Source: an uncultured Draconibacterium sp.
Lineage (GTDB): Bacteria > Bacteroidota > Bacteroidia > Bacteroidales > Prolixibacteraceae
Assembly: GCF_963676735.1 (NCBI RefSeq)
Contig: NZ_OY781464.1
Coordinates: forward strand, 1,273,001 to 1,337,000
Length of the DNA stretch: 64,000 nt
Direction: 5' to 3'
Shown here: positions 1 to 9,167 of the stretch, in pieces
Layout of the letters: the number at the start of each line of letters is the position of its first letter
Position numbering within the stretch: the first letter of the stretch is position 1
Notes under the pieces: model-generated
Seen by the model: only the letters and a program-made list of their open reading frames with translations
The model's database searches: none
What the model was told of the DNA's origin: nothing
Translations under genes and position numbers: made by a program

Positions 1-102
1 TTGTCATGCAACTTTTTAAAGCCGCAAACCAATCCTTGTTTTGCTTGTTGTTTTAGCAGGCATAGTGCTGCCTTTTTCCACTAAATAAGAAAACAACAAA
101 CA
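1..102. other. Leader region, no feature supported
   Basis: The first 102 bases precede the DUF255 gene. A short open frame (1-84) is too short to judge, and no promoter match is clear. Confidence 0.3.
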
Positions 103-2121
103 ATGCAAAACACCAATAATTTAATTCATGCAAGTTCCCCTTACCTCAGGCAACATGCAAACAATCCTGTGCACTGGCAGTCCTGGAACGAAGAGTTAAT
201 TGAACAGGCAAAAGCAGAAGATAAGCTATTGCTGGTGAGTATAGGCTATGCCGCCTGCCACTGGTGCCATGTTATGGAGCACGAGAGTTTTGAGGATGAA
301 GAAGTTGCGGCAATAATGAATAAATATTTTGTGTGTATAAAAGTAGACCGCGAAGAACGCCCCGATGTTGACCATTATTACATGAGTGCTGTTCAGTTAA
401 TGGGGCAACAGGGAGGCTGGCCATTAAATGTTATTGCACTGCCCGATGGACGTCCGCTTTGGGGAGGAACGTATTTTCAAAAGGAGGTTTGGATGAAAAA
501 CCTTGATGCGGTGGCACGTTACTATAAAAATAATAAACCCGATGCTGAAGAATATGCCGGCAAATTACAACAAGGTATTTTCCAGGTTTTGGTAATGCCC
601 GAAATGGAAGCAGCAAGTAAGGTAAATGCAAACCTAATTGAACGCGGAGTAGATGGCTGGAAAACACATTTTGATTGGCAGGAAGGTGGCAGGGCAGGAG
701 CTCCCAAATTTCCCATGCCGGTGAACCTCGATTTTTTGTTGTATTACGGATTTTCGAATAACGACACCCAGGTGATGAATTTTGTGGAAACCACTTTGCT
801 GAAAATGGCCCGGGGTGGAATTTACGACCAGGTAGGAGGTGGTTTTGCCCGTTATTCGGTAGATGACAAATGGAAAGTGCCGCATTTCGAAAAAATGCTG
901 TACGACAACGGTCAACTTATAAGTATTTATTCAAAAGCCTGGCAACAGTTTAAAAACGATGAGTTTAAAACGGTTGTTTACGAAAGCGTGGCTTTTATTG
1001 AACGCGAATTGATGGACGAAAGTGGAGCATTCTATTCGTCGCTTGATGCCGACAGCGAAGGCATTGAAGGAAAATTTTATGTATGGAAGCAGGATGAACT
1101 GAAAACCTTACTGCAAGATGAATACGAATTGTTTGCCGATTATTACAATGTAAATGGCCACGGTTTTTGGGAGCACAATAATTATATTTTGTTACGCAAA
1201 GAGTCGAACAGCACATTTGCCCAAAAACATGGACTAGCTATTCAGCAGTTGCAGGTAAAAACGGGAAGATGGAAATATACCCTGTTAAAAACCCGTAGCA
1301 AACGTGTTCGCCCCGGACTCGACGACAAAACGCTAACATCCTGGAATGCTCTTGTTATAAAAGGTTTAGTAGAAGCATATAAAGCTTTTCAAAACGACGA
1401 TTTTTTAAGACTTGCCCTAAAAAATGCCCGGTTTATTCAAAATAATTTGCTCTCTGCCAGCGGAAAAGTGTATCATAGCTGGAAAGATGGAAAATCCTCA
1501 ATTGATGGTTTTCTTGAGGACTATGCCTTGCTTATTGATGCCTATCTTTTGTTATTTGAAGTAACAGGCGAACAGGATTGGTTAATACACGCCGATAAAA
1601 TGGCAGCTTATGTACAATCAAATTTTTACGATGCGAACAAACACCTGTACTATTTTATCGATAATCGTGAAAAGACTGTGATAACCAATCATTTTCAAAA
1701 AGAAGATAATGTAATACCTGCTTCCAACTCGGTAATGGTCAATAACCTTCACCGTTTGTATTTGCTGCATGCCAGGCCCGAATATTTGCAAATGGCAGAA
1801 AAAATGTTGCAATACATCACCCCTCATTTTACCAATTACCCAATGGCGTATGCCAATTGGGGGAGCCTGATGCTAAAATTAAGCAAACCTTATTTTGAGG
1901 TAGCGATTTGCGGAATTAATGCCAGGCTGGTATTAAAACAATTACAACAAAATTTTCAACCCCATATACTTTGGGCGTTTTCTGAAACCGAAAGTGATGT
2001 TGCCTTTTTAAAGAACCGTTTCAGGCAAACTGAAGACCTGATTTACATTTGCAAAAATGGCGCTTGTCAGTTGCCTGTTGATTCGGTGAAAGAGGCCCTT
2101 AAAAAACTAGCCGCGCAATGA
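103..2121 (+). CDS. Thioredoxin-domain DUF255 protein (YyaL/SSP411 family)
   Basis: A 672-residue protein of the DUF255 family (bacterial YyaL, animal spermatogenesis-associated protein 20). The N-terminal ~160 residues form a thioredoxin-like domain with the family signature CHWCHVM; the two redox-type cysteines are residues 52 and 55. The remainder is an (alpha/alpha)6 barrel like that of N-acylglucosamine 2-epimerase, with the typical GGGFARYSVD and PHFEKMLYDN segments. Length is near the family norm (~650-700). No signal peptide is visible, so it is probably cytoplasmic. The enzymatic role of the family is not established. It overlaps the next gene by 4 nt (ATGA), so the two are translationally coupled. 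The start is the first ATG after an in-frame stop. Confidence 0.9.
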   Translation: MQNTNNLIHASSPYLRQHANNPVHWQSWNEELIEQAKAEDKLLLVSIGYAACHWCHVMEHESFEDEEVAAIMNKYFVCIKVDREERPDVDHYYMSAVQLMGQQGGWPLNVIALPDGRPLWGGTYFQKEVWMKNLDAVARYYKNNKPDAEEYAGKLQQGIFQVLVMPEMEAASKVNANLIERGVDGWKTHFDWQEGGRAGAPKFPMPVNLDFLLYYGFSNNDTQVMNFVETTLLKMARGGIYDQVGGGFARYSVDDKWKVPHFEKMLYDNGQLISIYSKAWQQFKNDEFKTVVYESVAFIERELMDESGAFYSSLDADSEGIEGKFYVWKQDELKTLLQDEYELFADYYNVNGHGFWEHNNYILLRKESNSTFAQKHGLAIQQLQVKTGRWKYTLLKTRSKRVRPGLDDKTLTSWNALVIKGLVEAYKAFQNDDFLRLALKNARFIQNNLLSASGKVYHSWKDGKSSIDGFLEDYALLIDAYLLLFEVTGEQDWLIHADKMAAYVQSNFYDANKHLYYFIDNREKTVITNHFQKEDNVIPASNSVMVNNLHRLYLLHARPEYLQMAEKMLQYITPHFTNYPMAYANWGSLMLKLSKPYFEVAICGINARLVLKQLQQNFQPHILWAFSETESDVAFLKNRFRQTEDLIYICKNGACQLPVDSVKEALKKLAAQ

Positions 2122-3158
2122 AAAAAACTGACGTACTGATTGTTGGGCAAGGCCTGGCCGGTACCTTACTGGCTTTCGAGCTGTATTTTGCCGGAGTTAA
2201 GTTTTGTATTGTTAATAATCCGCAAAAAAGTACAGCTTCAGCGGTGGCTGCCGGCATGGTTAATCCGCTGGTATTTAAACGTATGACCAAAAGCTGGATG
2301 GTTGACGAACTGCTACCGGTTATGAAAAAACGTTACCGCGAACTGGAAGAATTACTGGGCGAGCGTTTTTATTTCGATATGCCCATGATAAAACCACTGT
2401 CGGAGCAGGAAACAGAACTGTGGCAACAACGAAAAGCAGATAAAGCATTCGGGAAATACATTCAATCAATTACAGCAAACAGTCCTGTTAAACACCTACA
2501 GGCAGCCCCGGCTTATGGCGTTGTTCATGGATCTGGTTATTTAAAAACAGAAAATTTTCTGGAGGCAGCCAGGCGGTTTTTCCAAAAAAGCGAAATGCTG
2601 ATTGAAAGCGACTTTCCAGCAACTATGGGTAATTTTCAATACTCCGATTTTCAGGATTTTACATTTGAAAAAATTGTATTTTGTCAGGGGCACTACCTGA
2701 ACACCCATCCCTTATTTGATTTTGTGCGCCTGCAACCGGCAAAAGGCGAAGTTTTACAAATTTATGCTCCTGATTTGTCGGAAGAATACATTTTAAACAA
2801 ACGGGTTTTTGTACTACCTGTTGGAAATCATCGTTTTAAGGTAGGCTCAACTTATGAATGGGATGATTTATCCAACATACCAACAGAAAAAGGAAAGGCA
2901 TCTATTCTGGAACGCCTGGAGTCATTAATCCCAATTCATTATCGGATTGAAAAGCACTGGGCAGGCATTCGTCCAACCGTTGCCGACCGAAGGCCGGTTT
3001 TGGGTAAACATCCTGAACATCAATATTTTTATGTGTTTAACGGCCTGGGGACCAAGGGGGTGATGTTGGCTCCGTATTTTGCAGCAGAAACCAGAAAACT
3101 GTTGCAAAACGATTCCTATAAACTTAATAATGAAGTTGACATTAGCAGGTTTTGGTAA
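2118..3158 (+). CDS. FAD-dependent oxidoreductase (DAO family)
   Basis: A 346-residue flavoprotein. The N-terminus carries the dinucleotide-binding motif GQGLAG (residues ~9-14) in a beta-alpha-beta fold. A D-amino-acid-oxidase/glycine-oxidase-like body follows, ending with the FAD-contacting segment ADRRPVLGKHPEH and FNGLGTKGVM near the C-terminus. The likely chemistry is oxidation of an amine or amino acid with FAD; the substrate cannot be read from sequence. It starts inside the stop codon of the DUF255 gene, so the two probably share a transcript. It lacks a signal peptide. A ~150-base gap separates it from the following kinase gene. Confidence 0.85.
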   Translation: MKKTDVLIVGQGLAGTLLAFELYFAGVKFCIVNNPQKSTASAVAAGMVNPLVFKRMTKSWMVDELLPVMKKRYRELEELLGERFYFDMPMIKPLSEQETELWQQRKADKAFGKYIQSITANSPVKHLQAAPAYGVVHGSGYLKTENFLEAARRFFQKSEMLIESDFPATMGNFQYSDFQDFTFEKIVFCQGHYLNTHPLFDFVRLQPAKGEVLQIYAPDLSEEYILNKRVFVLPVGNHRFKVGSTYEWDDLSNIPTEKGKASILERLESLIPIHYRIEKHWAGIRPTVADRRPVLGKHPEHQYFYVFNGLGTKGVMLAPYFAAETRKLLQNDSYKLNNEVDISRFW

Positions 3159-3306
3159 CTTTTGTTACAAGCTTCATAAAGGGATAAGGCCTTTCTAAAT
3201 TTTTCAAAATAAATTATGTTTACAACAATAAAAAGTGTTATTTTAGTTTGGTTAAAAAATACACAATAACGAACTTAAGTAAATTACCAGGTAAAATTCC
3301 TCGTGG

Positions 3307-5268
3307 ATGCATCTTTTCAAAAGCTTTTTATTTAAACTTGGTCTGGCCACAGTGGTAAATCTTCTTTTTGCAGGGCAAATTGTTTTTGCACAGTCCGTTG
3401 ATTTTCCCGACAGCCTGGAGGCCGAATTAGCAGCAGCACAACTTACAAAGCATTTGTCTGAAACAAACGATAGTTTACAAACCATAGATTTGCTTTATAA
3501 TTATTCAGTTTATCTCGATGAAAATGGAGATTTAGAAGGCTCTACATTGTACATGGAAAAGGCACTAAGGACTGCCGTTGCCATTCAGGATAATCGCCAA
3601 ATTGCACGTGTTGGCAATTACCTGGCCACTAATTATTTAATGCTTGGGCAGGTAGACATTTCAATAACTACGTATAACCTGGCACTTAAACACGCCGAGC
3701 AAACCAATGAATATTCAGAAATAGCCAAAATAAGTATGAACCTGGCTGAAAACTATAATTTTATTGGCGACTACAAGAATGCCATAAAATATGGTCTAAA
3801 TTCATTGAAGATTAAAGAGTCGGTGCACGATTGGGAACGTATTTGTTACCATTACATGGCCATGAGTAATATTTTTAAAGAAACCGGCGACCTCGATAAA
3901 CGGGAAGAATACATCTTGTTGGCCTACCAGATGAAAGATAAGCATGATTGTTCGGTTCCGAGCGATGTAGCCAAAATATACAATGGTTTGGGAGGGGTGG
4001 CACAGCAACGCTCGCAATACAAGAAGGCCCTGGCCTATTACGATACTTTAAAAGTGTATTGCGAAGAACACGATTTTGCCCAGGGAATTAATACCGCTTT
4101 AACCAACAGCGCATTAATTTACCAGGAACAGCAGAACTACGCGAAGGCTTTGGATTTAATTCTTGAATCGGAAAAATACGCACACGAAACCCCTTACGAT
4201 ACCATTTTTGCAGATAATTGTAAAACAGAACTGTACCTGAGTTTGAATGAGCCGGAAAAAGCACTGGAACTGGCTATGAAAAATTTTAAACGGCATGAAC
4301 TGGTTTTCTATAGTGCTGAACACCTCAAGTGTCTTGAGTTTTTATATGAAATAAATTTTCAATTAAAAAATTACAAGGATGCTTACCGTTGGAACGACTC
4401 CTTATGGATTTATCGCGACTCTTTAAGTAACCAGGGTGTACGCACTGCCATTGCCGACCTGGAAATGCAATACCAAACCGAAAAAAAAGAACAACAAATT
4501 GCCTTACTTCAGGCAGAAAACCGGATTGAGCAACAGAAAAAGTTGGTGTACATTGCTATTTCTTTGGTTTTACTTTTACTGGTTGTAATCGGAACTTTAT
4601 TGTATTTTAAAAACAAGCGCGAAAATCAAATTCATCGCCTCGAACTGCGGCAACAATTGCTGCGTTCGCAAATGAATCCACATTTTTTGTTTAACGCCCT
4701 GGGAAGCATCCAGAATTTTATGTACAAAAACGAAACTAAAAAAGCGGCTACCTACCTCGGAAATTTTGCCCGCCTAACCCGTTCAATACTCGAACATTCG
4801 GCCGAAGAGCAAATTATGTTGTGCGACGAGATTGATTTGTTAAAAAACTATCTCGAGCTGGAAATAATGCGGGCAAAAGGCAGTTTCAATTATCGCATTC
4901 AAATTGCTGATGATATGGATACCGAGTTTGTAAAAATACCTCCAATGTTGATACAACCATTTGTTGAAAATGCCGTAAAACATGGCTTGCGAAATATTAA
5001 CTACCCCGGCGAGTTACTACTTGCCTTTTCCGAAACCGAAGATAAATTGCACGTTACAGTAAAAGATAATGGCCACGGGATTGGCAAAACCACTGGGAAA
5101 AAGAACCAGAATAAATCGCACCGTTCCATGTCGATGGAAATTTTTAAAGAACGACAAGGCATAATGCTGCGCCGCTATAAAAAGCAAATACAATTTATTG
5201 TAAGCGATTTGAGTATGGCCAGCCCGCGCGAAAAAGGAACAGAAGTTAAACTTACCATACCACTTTAA
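3307..5268 (+). CDS. TPR-containing LytS-type sensor histidine kinase
   Basis: A 653-residue membrane kinase. A signal peptide (residues ~1-29) precedes tetratricopeptide repeats over residues ~40-400, placed outside the inner membrane. A coiled segment and one transmembrane helix (~411-433) lead to a His_kinase domain. The phospho-acceptor histidine lies in QMNPHFLFNAL (~454-464), followed by an HATPase_c domain with QPFVENAVKHG and DNGHGIG. This is the LytS/YehU class that pairs with LytTR regulators, and the partner follows after 2 nt. The signal sensed by the TPR region is unknown. A 31-bp sequence just before its start resembles one upstream of the lipoprotein gene at 25444. Confidence 0.9.
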   Translation: MHLFKSFLFKLGLATVVNLLFAGQIVFAQSVDFPDSLEAELAAAQLTKHLSETNDSLQTIDLLYNYSVYLDENGDLEGSTLYMEKALRTAVAIQDNRQIARVGNYLATNYLMLGQVDISITTYNLALKHAEQTNEYSEIAKISMNLAENYNFIGDYKNAIKYGLNSLKIKESVHDWERICYHYMAMSNIFKETGDLDKREEYILLAYQMKDKHDCSVPSDVAKIYNGLGGVAQQRSQYKKALAYYDTLKVYCEEHDFAQGINTALTNSALIYQEQQNYAKALDLILESEKYAHETPYDTIFADNCKTELYLSLNEPEKALELAMKNFKRHELVFYSAEHLKCLEFLYEINFQLKNYKDAYRWNDSLWIYRDSLSNQGVRTAIADLEMQYQTEKKEQQIALLQAENRIEQQKKLVYIAISLVLLLLVVIGTLLYFKNKRENQIHRLELRQQLLRSQMNPHFLFNALGSIQNFMYKNETKKAATYLGNFARLTRSILEHSAEEQIMLCDEIDLLKNYLELEIMRAKGSFNYRIQIADDMDTEFVKIPPMLIQPFVENAVKHGLRNINYPGELLLAFSETEDKLHVTVKDNGHGIGKTTGKKNQNKSHRSMSMEIFKERQGIMLRRYKKQIQFIVSDLSMASPREKGTEVKLTIPL

Positions 5269-5270
5269 TT

Positions 5271-6017
5271 ATGATTCGTACAGTAATTATTGAAGACGAA
5301 ATACATTTACGGGAAATTAACCGTATGTTGCTAACGGAAAATTTTCCGGATGTGGAAATTGTTGGAGAAGCCGGACGTGTTGAAGATGCGGTTGAGTTAA
5401 TAAAATCAGAAAAACCACAGCTGGTGTTGTGTGATATTGAGCTGGAAAATGGCAATTGTTTTCAGGTTTTACAAAAATGCCGACCCTATAATTTCAGGCC
5501 TGTTTTTATTACCGCTTTTAATCAGTACGCCATTAAAGCCATTAAATTTAGTGCCATCGATTATATTTTAAAACCGGTAAACGAATTCGAATTTTGCGAT
5601 GCCATTCAACGGGCTATCGACAGTTTGCCTGAAAAGAATTCGCAACAACAAACCGAAAACCTGCTGGCACATGCCAACTACGGTAAAGCTAATAAAAAGG
5701 TAGTTTTACGAACTGCCGATGCCATGCACCTGGTTGATGTTAATGATATTATTTACTGTAAAAGCGATAACAGCTATACCACCTTTTTTCTGCAAGATAA
5801 AAAAGAAGTTACTGTTTCAAAAAGCATAAAAGAGTTTGCAGAACTGTTTAGCGATTATAATTTCCTTCGACCGCATCAGTCGTTTTTGGTAAACCTAAAC
5901 GCCATCACAAAAATTGATAAAACCGATGGTGGTTTTATAATTATGGACAATGGGGCAGAGGTGCCGATATCGTCGCGCCGTAAGCAGCTTATTTTTGAAC
6001 AGCTCGATAACCTTTAA
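5271..6017 (+). CDS. LytTR-family response regulator
   Basis: A 248-residue regulator with an N-terminal receiver domain: acidic pocket near residues 8-10 (IIEDE), phospho-acceptor Asp in LCDIEL (~54), and the conserved Lys in YILKPV. A C-terminal LytTR DNA-binding domain spans ~140-246, with the family hallmark FLRPHQSFLVNL. It begins 2 nt after the kinase gene, so the two form a standard two-component pair. Targets are not evident; the adjacent stand-alone LytTR gene at 6130 or the OmpA-like gene at 6567 are possible. Confidence 0.92.
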   Translation: MIRTVIIEDEIHLREINRMLLTENFPDVEIVGEAGRVEDAVELIKSEKPQLVLCDIELENGNCFQVLQKCRPYNFRPVFITAFNQYAIKAIKFSAIDYILKPVNEFEFCDAIQRAIDSLPEKNSQQQTENLLAHANYGKANKKVVLRTADAMHLVDVNDIIYCKSDNSYTTFFLQDKKEVTVSKSIKEFAELFSDYNFLRPHQSFLVNLNAITKIDKTDGGFIIMDNGAEVPISSRRKQLIFEQLDNL

Positions 6018-6129
6018 GGAAGCCGGCTATTTCTTATACGCTTTCAAATCCACAACAGGCGTTTTCAAATTCGTTACAAAAATGTTTTGTTGATTGTGTT
6101 TTCTTGCATTTGTTAAATACAAAACAACA

Positions 6130-6483
6130 ATGCAAAAATACGATTCCAGATTGGTTCTATCTTCTTCAGATTATTTCTACTTATTTGAAAAAGAAGATAT
6201 TGTATTTTGCGAAGAGCTTGATGACCAAACCACAATAAACCTGCAAAACGGACAACAATTTAGAGTAGCTTTTTCGCTTGACGAACTAAAACAGAAAATA
6301 AATCGTACCGACTTTTTCCAACCTCAAAGTAATTGTTTGGTAAACGCACAATACGTAAGCCGCGTGCAGCAAATTGCAGGTATTGAGGTTTTATTAAAAA
6401 ACGGTCGTGTAATTCGGGTAAGCCCTAAACTGGCAAAGGAGGTGTTGCAGTTTTTCGAGAAATTTACACGAATTCAAATTTAA
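6130..6483 (+). CDS. Stand-alone LytTR DNA-binding protein
   Basis: A 117-residue protein made almost entirely of one LytTR domain (FFQPQSNCLVNAQYVSRV matches the hallmark of the domain) with no receiver or sensor domain. I choose the ATG at 6130 over an in-frame TTG at 6094, because the extra 12 residues would fall outside the domain and TTG is a poor start. It follows the full LytTR response regulator by 112 bases, so it may act as a companion or autoregulated factor. Function beyond DNA binding is inferred from the domain only. Confidence 0.82.
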   Translation: MQKYDSRLVLSSSDYFYLFEKEDIVFCEELDDQTTINLQNGQQFRVAFSLDELKQKINRTDFFQPQSNCLVNAQYVSRVQQIAGIEVLLKNGRVIRVSPKLAKEVLQFFEKFTRIQI

Positions 6484-6566
6484 TTTCTACACATTCATAT
6501 TAACCCCCAAAAACACCAATAGCTTAGCGTAATTTTAATCAGCAAAAACACTAAAATCATTCTACC

Positions 6567-8588
6567 ATGAAAAAAAGCTTTTCACTTCTTGCAATTTTTA
6601 CCTTGTGCTTTGTGCTTGTTGGCCAGGCCCAGGTTAAAGATGTTGAAAAAGAAGCCAAACGACAAGGTACCAACCGAATTAACCGGAAAATTGATAAAGG
6701 AATTGACTCGGGCTTTGATGCCATTGAAGACGGCATTGGGAGTTTATTTGGAAAAAAGAAAAAGAAGAACCAGGGAAGTGTTCAGCAGGTTGAGACCAGT
6801 ATGCAAAATACAAGTGGAGGTTCGAATGTAGGCTCCGGAATTTCCATAGCCGGAAAAGATCCGGAAGCTGTGTTTAACCAATACGGCATGTTTCCACCTG
6901 ACGGGGCAACTGATGTGCCAATTCCGGTTACCCTAAAATGGACTCCAATGAATGGCAACGGTTTTAAAGCAGCCAGCTACGAACTGTATCTGGAAGAAGG
7001 CCAAACCAACCCGATGCAAATGTTGGGATCAAGACGAAATAATACCATTGAATGTAAAGATTTAAAGCCTAACACAACTTATAGTTGGAGTTTTAAAGGA
7101 CAGGCAGCTAATGGTCAATATATGCCCGGAGGCGGTGGTACTTTTACAACCGGCGACGCTGGCCCCATGAAAATGGATGTGCAGTGGAGTAAGTTTGATT
7201 TTGTGCCCGGCGATGAAGTAATTTTTTCCGATGGCCCGGATATTATGGAAGAAAATGGAGAATTCCCCAGTCGGTGGGATTTAGTTCAGGGACAAGTGGA
7301 AATTGCCAATGTAAATGGTGAAAATGTAATAATGTTTTTAGATGGCGGCGAAATAATTCCATACCTCGAAAATGCAAACGAAGATTATTTACCGGATGTT
7401 TTTACAATAGAATTTGATTATTACACGCCGAAAAATGGAAACAGGCTCTCTATTTACTTAACCGATCGAAAAAATAATCCTCAAAGTGAGTCTCAGGAGT
7501 TTGAAATTACCCCAATACGGGTTAGCACCCCTTCAAATGGTTATATCGAGCATCCTGAAAGGGATTATACTTATTGTGAGAACGGCTGCTGGACCCATGT
7601 GTCGCTTGCCTTTACTAAAGGTAAATTAAAGGTATATTTAGATGATACTCGTTTGGTAAATATTCCACGCTATACCGAAAATCCCACCGGTTTTACATTC
7701 TACCCTTATTTTGCCGATGCTTCGGAGCAAAAGGCATTTTATGCCAAAAATTTCCGCATTGCCAAAGGTGGTGTAAAATACTACGATAGGGTAATGACTG
7801 AAGGAAAAATTATTTGTAACGGCATCCGTTTCGACGTAAATAAAGCCACACTAAAACCTGAAAGTATGGGGCCAATCAACAAAATTTACGAGTTAATGAG
7901 CAAGCAGCCCGACCTTAAATTTAGCGTTGAAGGTCACACCGATGCCGATGGCGATGAGGCCAAAAACCAAACCCTTTCGGAACAACGGGCAAAAGCAGTG
8001 GCCGATAAGTTAGTTGAAATGGGAATTTCAGCCGACCGTTTAGCCAGCAAAGGTTTGGGCGAAAGTGTACCGATTGATAATAACAATTCTCCCGAAGGAA
8101 AAGCTAATAACAGGCGAGTGGAATTTGTGAAATTTACGGGAAGTGCGAGCTCGTCTTCAGCAAGTAGCAGTAGTGCCACAAATTCGGTATTCGATGAGTT
8201 AAACCGAAAAAGTATTGCCAAAAAACTGGAGCAGTTACCCGATCAAAACAGTATTCAGGTAAGTAATAATACAGGAATAGTAAATGGAGCAGGAACTGTG
8301 GTGTTGTATGCTACATCCGATGGTAATTTGGGTAAAATGGAAATTCTTGATGTAGATAAAAACGATGGCTATAAAATGACCACACGTTTTGTTACCTACA
8401 ATTACAATGGTTCGGTTCATAGCGAATCAAACGGATTAGAAATTGAAGCCACATACACGTGTGATTTAGATAAAGGAATTACCGGTGGAGATGTTTATTC
8501 AGAAAACGATTTTCATTTTGCTAAACAAGGCAGTACAACTTCTTCAATTAATCCTGGCGAAACAGCAATTCTTAGAGTTTTAAAATAA
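6567..8588 (+). CDS. OmpA-family envelope protein with C-terminal extension
   Basis: A 673-residue exported protein. Signal peptide ~1-21; a lysine-rich patch (GKKKKKN, ~residues 65-71); a fibronectin-III-like section (~104-195) opening with FPPDGATDVPIPVTLKW; a concanavalin/LamG-like middle part (~210-405). An OmpA C-terminal peptidoglycan-binding domain follows (~412-520), with VEGHTDADGD and the arginines of NNRRVEFVKF. A serine/alanine linker then leads to about 130 extra residues I do not recognise. OmpA domains anchor outer-membrane proteins to peptidoglycan; there is no N-terminal barrel here, so it is probably periplasmic. It lies just downstream of the LytTR genes. Confidence 0.82.
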   Translation: MKKSFSLLAIFTLCFVLVGQAQVKDVEKEAKRQGTNRINRKIDKGIDSGFDAIEDGIGSLFGKKKKKNQGSVQQVETSMQNTSGGSNVGSGISIAGKDPEAVFNQYGMFPPDGATDVPIPVTLKWTPMNGNGFKAASYELYLEEGQTNPMQMLGSRRNNTIECKDLKPNTTYSWSFKGQAANGQYMPGGGGTFTTGDAGPMKMDVQWSKFDFVPGDEVIFSDGPDIMEENGEFPSRWDLVQGQVEIANVNGENVIMFLDGGEIIPYLENANEDYLPDVFTIEFDYYTPKNGNRLSIYLTDRKNNPQSESQEFEITPIRVSTPSNGYIEHPERDYTYCENGCWTHVSLAFTKGKLKVYLDDTRLVNIPRYTENPTGFTFYPYFADASEQKAFYAKNFRIAKGGVKYYDRVMTEGKIICNGIRFDVNKATLKPESMGPINKIYELMSKQPDLKFSVEGHTDADGDEAKNQTLSEQRAKAVADKLVEMGISADRLASKGLGESVPIDNNNSPEGKANNRRVEFVKFTGSASSSSASSSSATNSVFDELNRKSIAKKLEQLPDQNSIQVSNNTGIVNGAGTVVLYATSDGNLGKMEILDVDKNDGYKMTTRFVTYNYNGSVHSESNGLEIEATYTCDLDKGITGGDVYSENDFHFAKQGSTTSSINPGETAILRVLK

Positions 8589-8622
8589 TAACAGGGACAA
8601 AACCCTCAAACAATTTTTTTTG

Positions 8623-9087
8623 ATGAAAAAGTCAATTTTTACAATCGCAATTATTTTAAGTGTTATGTCGTTGGTGTTTACATCGTGCAGCGATAATGAC
8701 GACGAAGTGCCAACACTAGATGGAAAATACAGTTTAGTACTGGACGGAAAAACCGTAGCAAGTGGCGAAACCGAAGAGGTAGGAATGGTTGGAAACGCCA
8801 TTTCTCTTTCAAAAGGCGAGGACTTTGGTTTTATAATTTCAGGAGTGCCTGAAGCTGTTGGTGCCGAAGCTGCAATTGGAGCAAATGGCTCGGGAGTTTC
8901 AGTTTCAATTACAGGTAAAAACTTATTGGGTAATGGCGCCGACGAATTGTATTTTTCGGTAAGTGGAACCGTAAAAAGAACTTCAGCAAGCAAAGTCACT
9001 TTCGAAGGAACGTGCAGCGAATTAGGTTCAACTACCGTTCATACCTTCAGCGGATCGGCAGAGTCGGACGCCTACAAAGTAATTTAA
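8623..9087 (+). CDS. Small lipoprotein, function unknown
   Basis: A 154-residue lipoprotein. The signal peptide ends in a lipobox with the Cys in FTSCSDNDDE; the acidic residues after the cysteine are typical of Bacteroidota lipoproteins, often surface-exposed. The rest is glycine-, serine- and threonine-rich and predicted to be beta-strand, like a small lipocalin or DUF-type beta fold. The ATG at 8623 is preferred over an adjacent in-frame TTG at 8620. It sits 34 bases after the OmpA-like gene and 80 before the next secreted protein. I do not recognise the family. Confidence 0.7.
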   Translation: MKKSIFTIAIILSVMSLVFTSCSDNDDEVPTLDGKYSLVLDGKTVASGETEEVGMVGNAISLSKGEDFGFIISGVPEAVGAEAAIGANGSGVSVSITGKNLLGNGADELYFSVSGTVKRTSASKVTFEGTCSELGSTTVHTFSGSAESDAYKVI

Positions 9088-9167
9088 AAATACCTGAGCA
9101 TTGCAACGCAGGTTTGTTGCAATGCTCTCCTCAAATTCTTTTTCTTCTCACATTAAAAAGTAACAAA

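Noticed and set aside
1..84. Tail of an upstream gene at the window edge
   Set aside because: The open frame is only 28 codons with unremarkable residues; cannot be told from chance.
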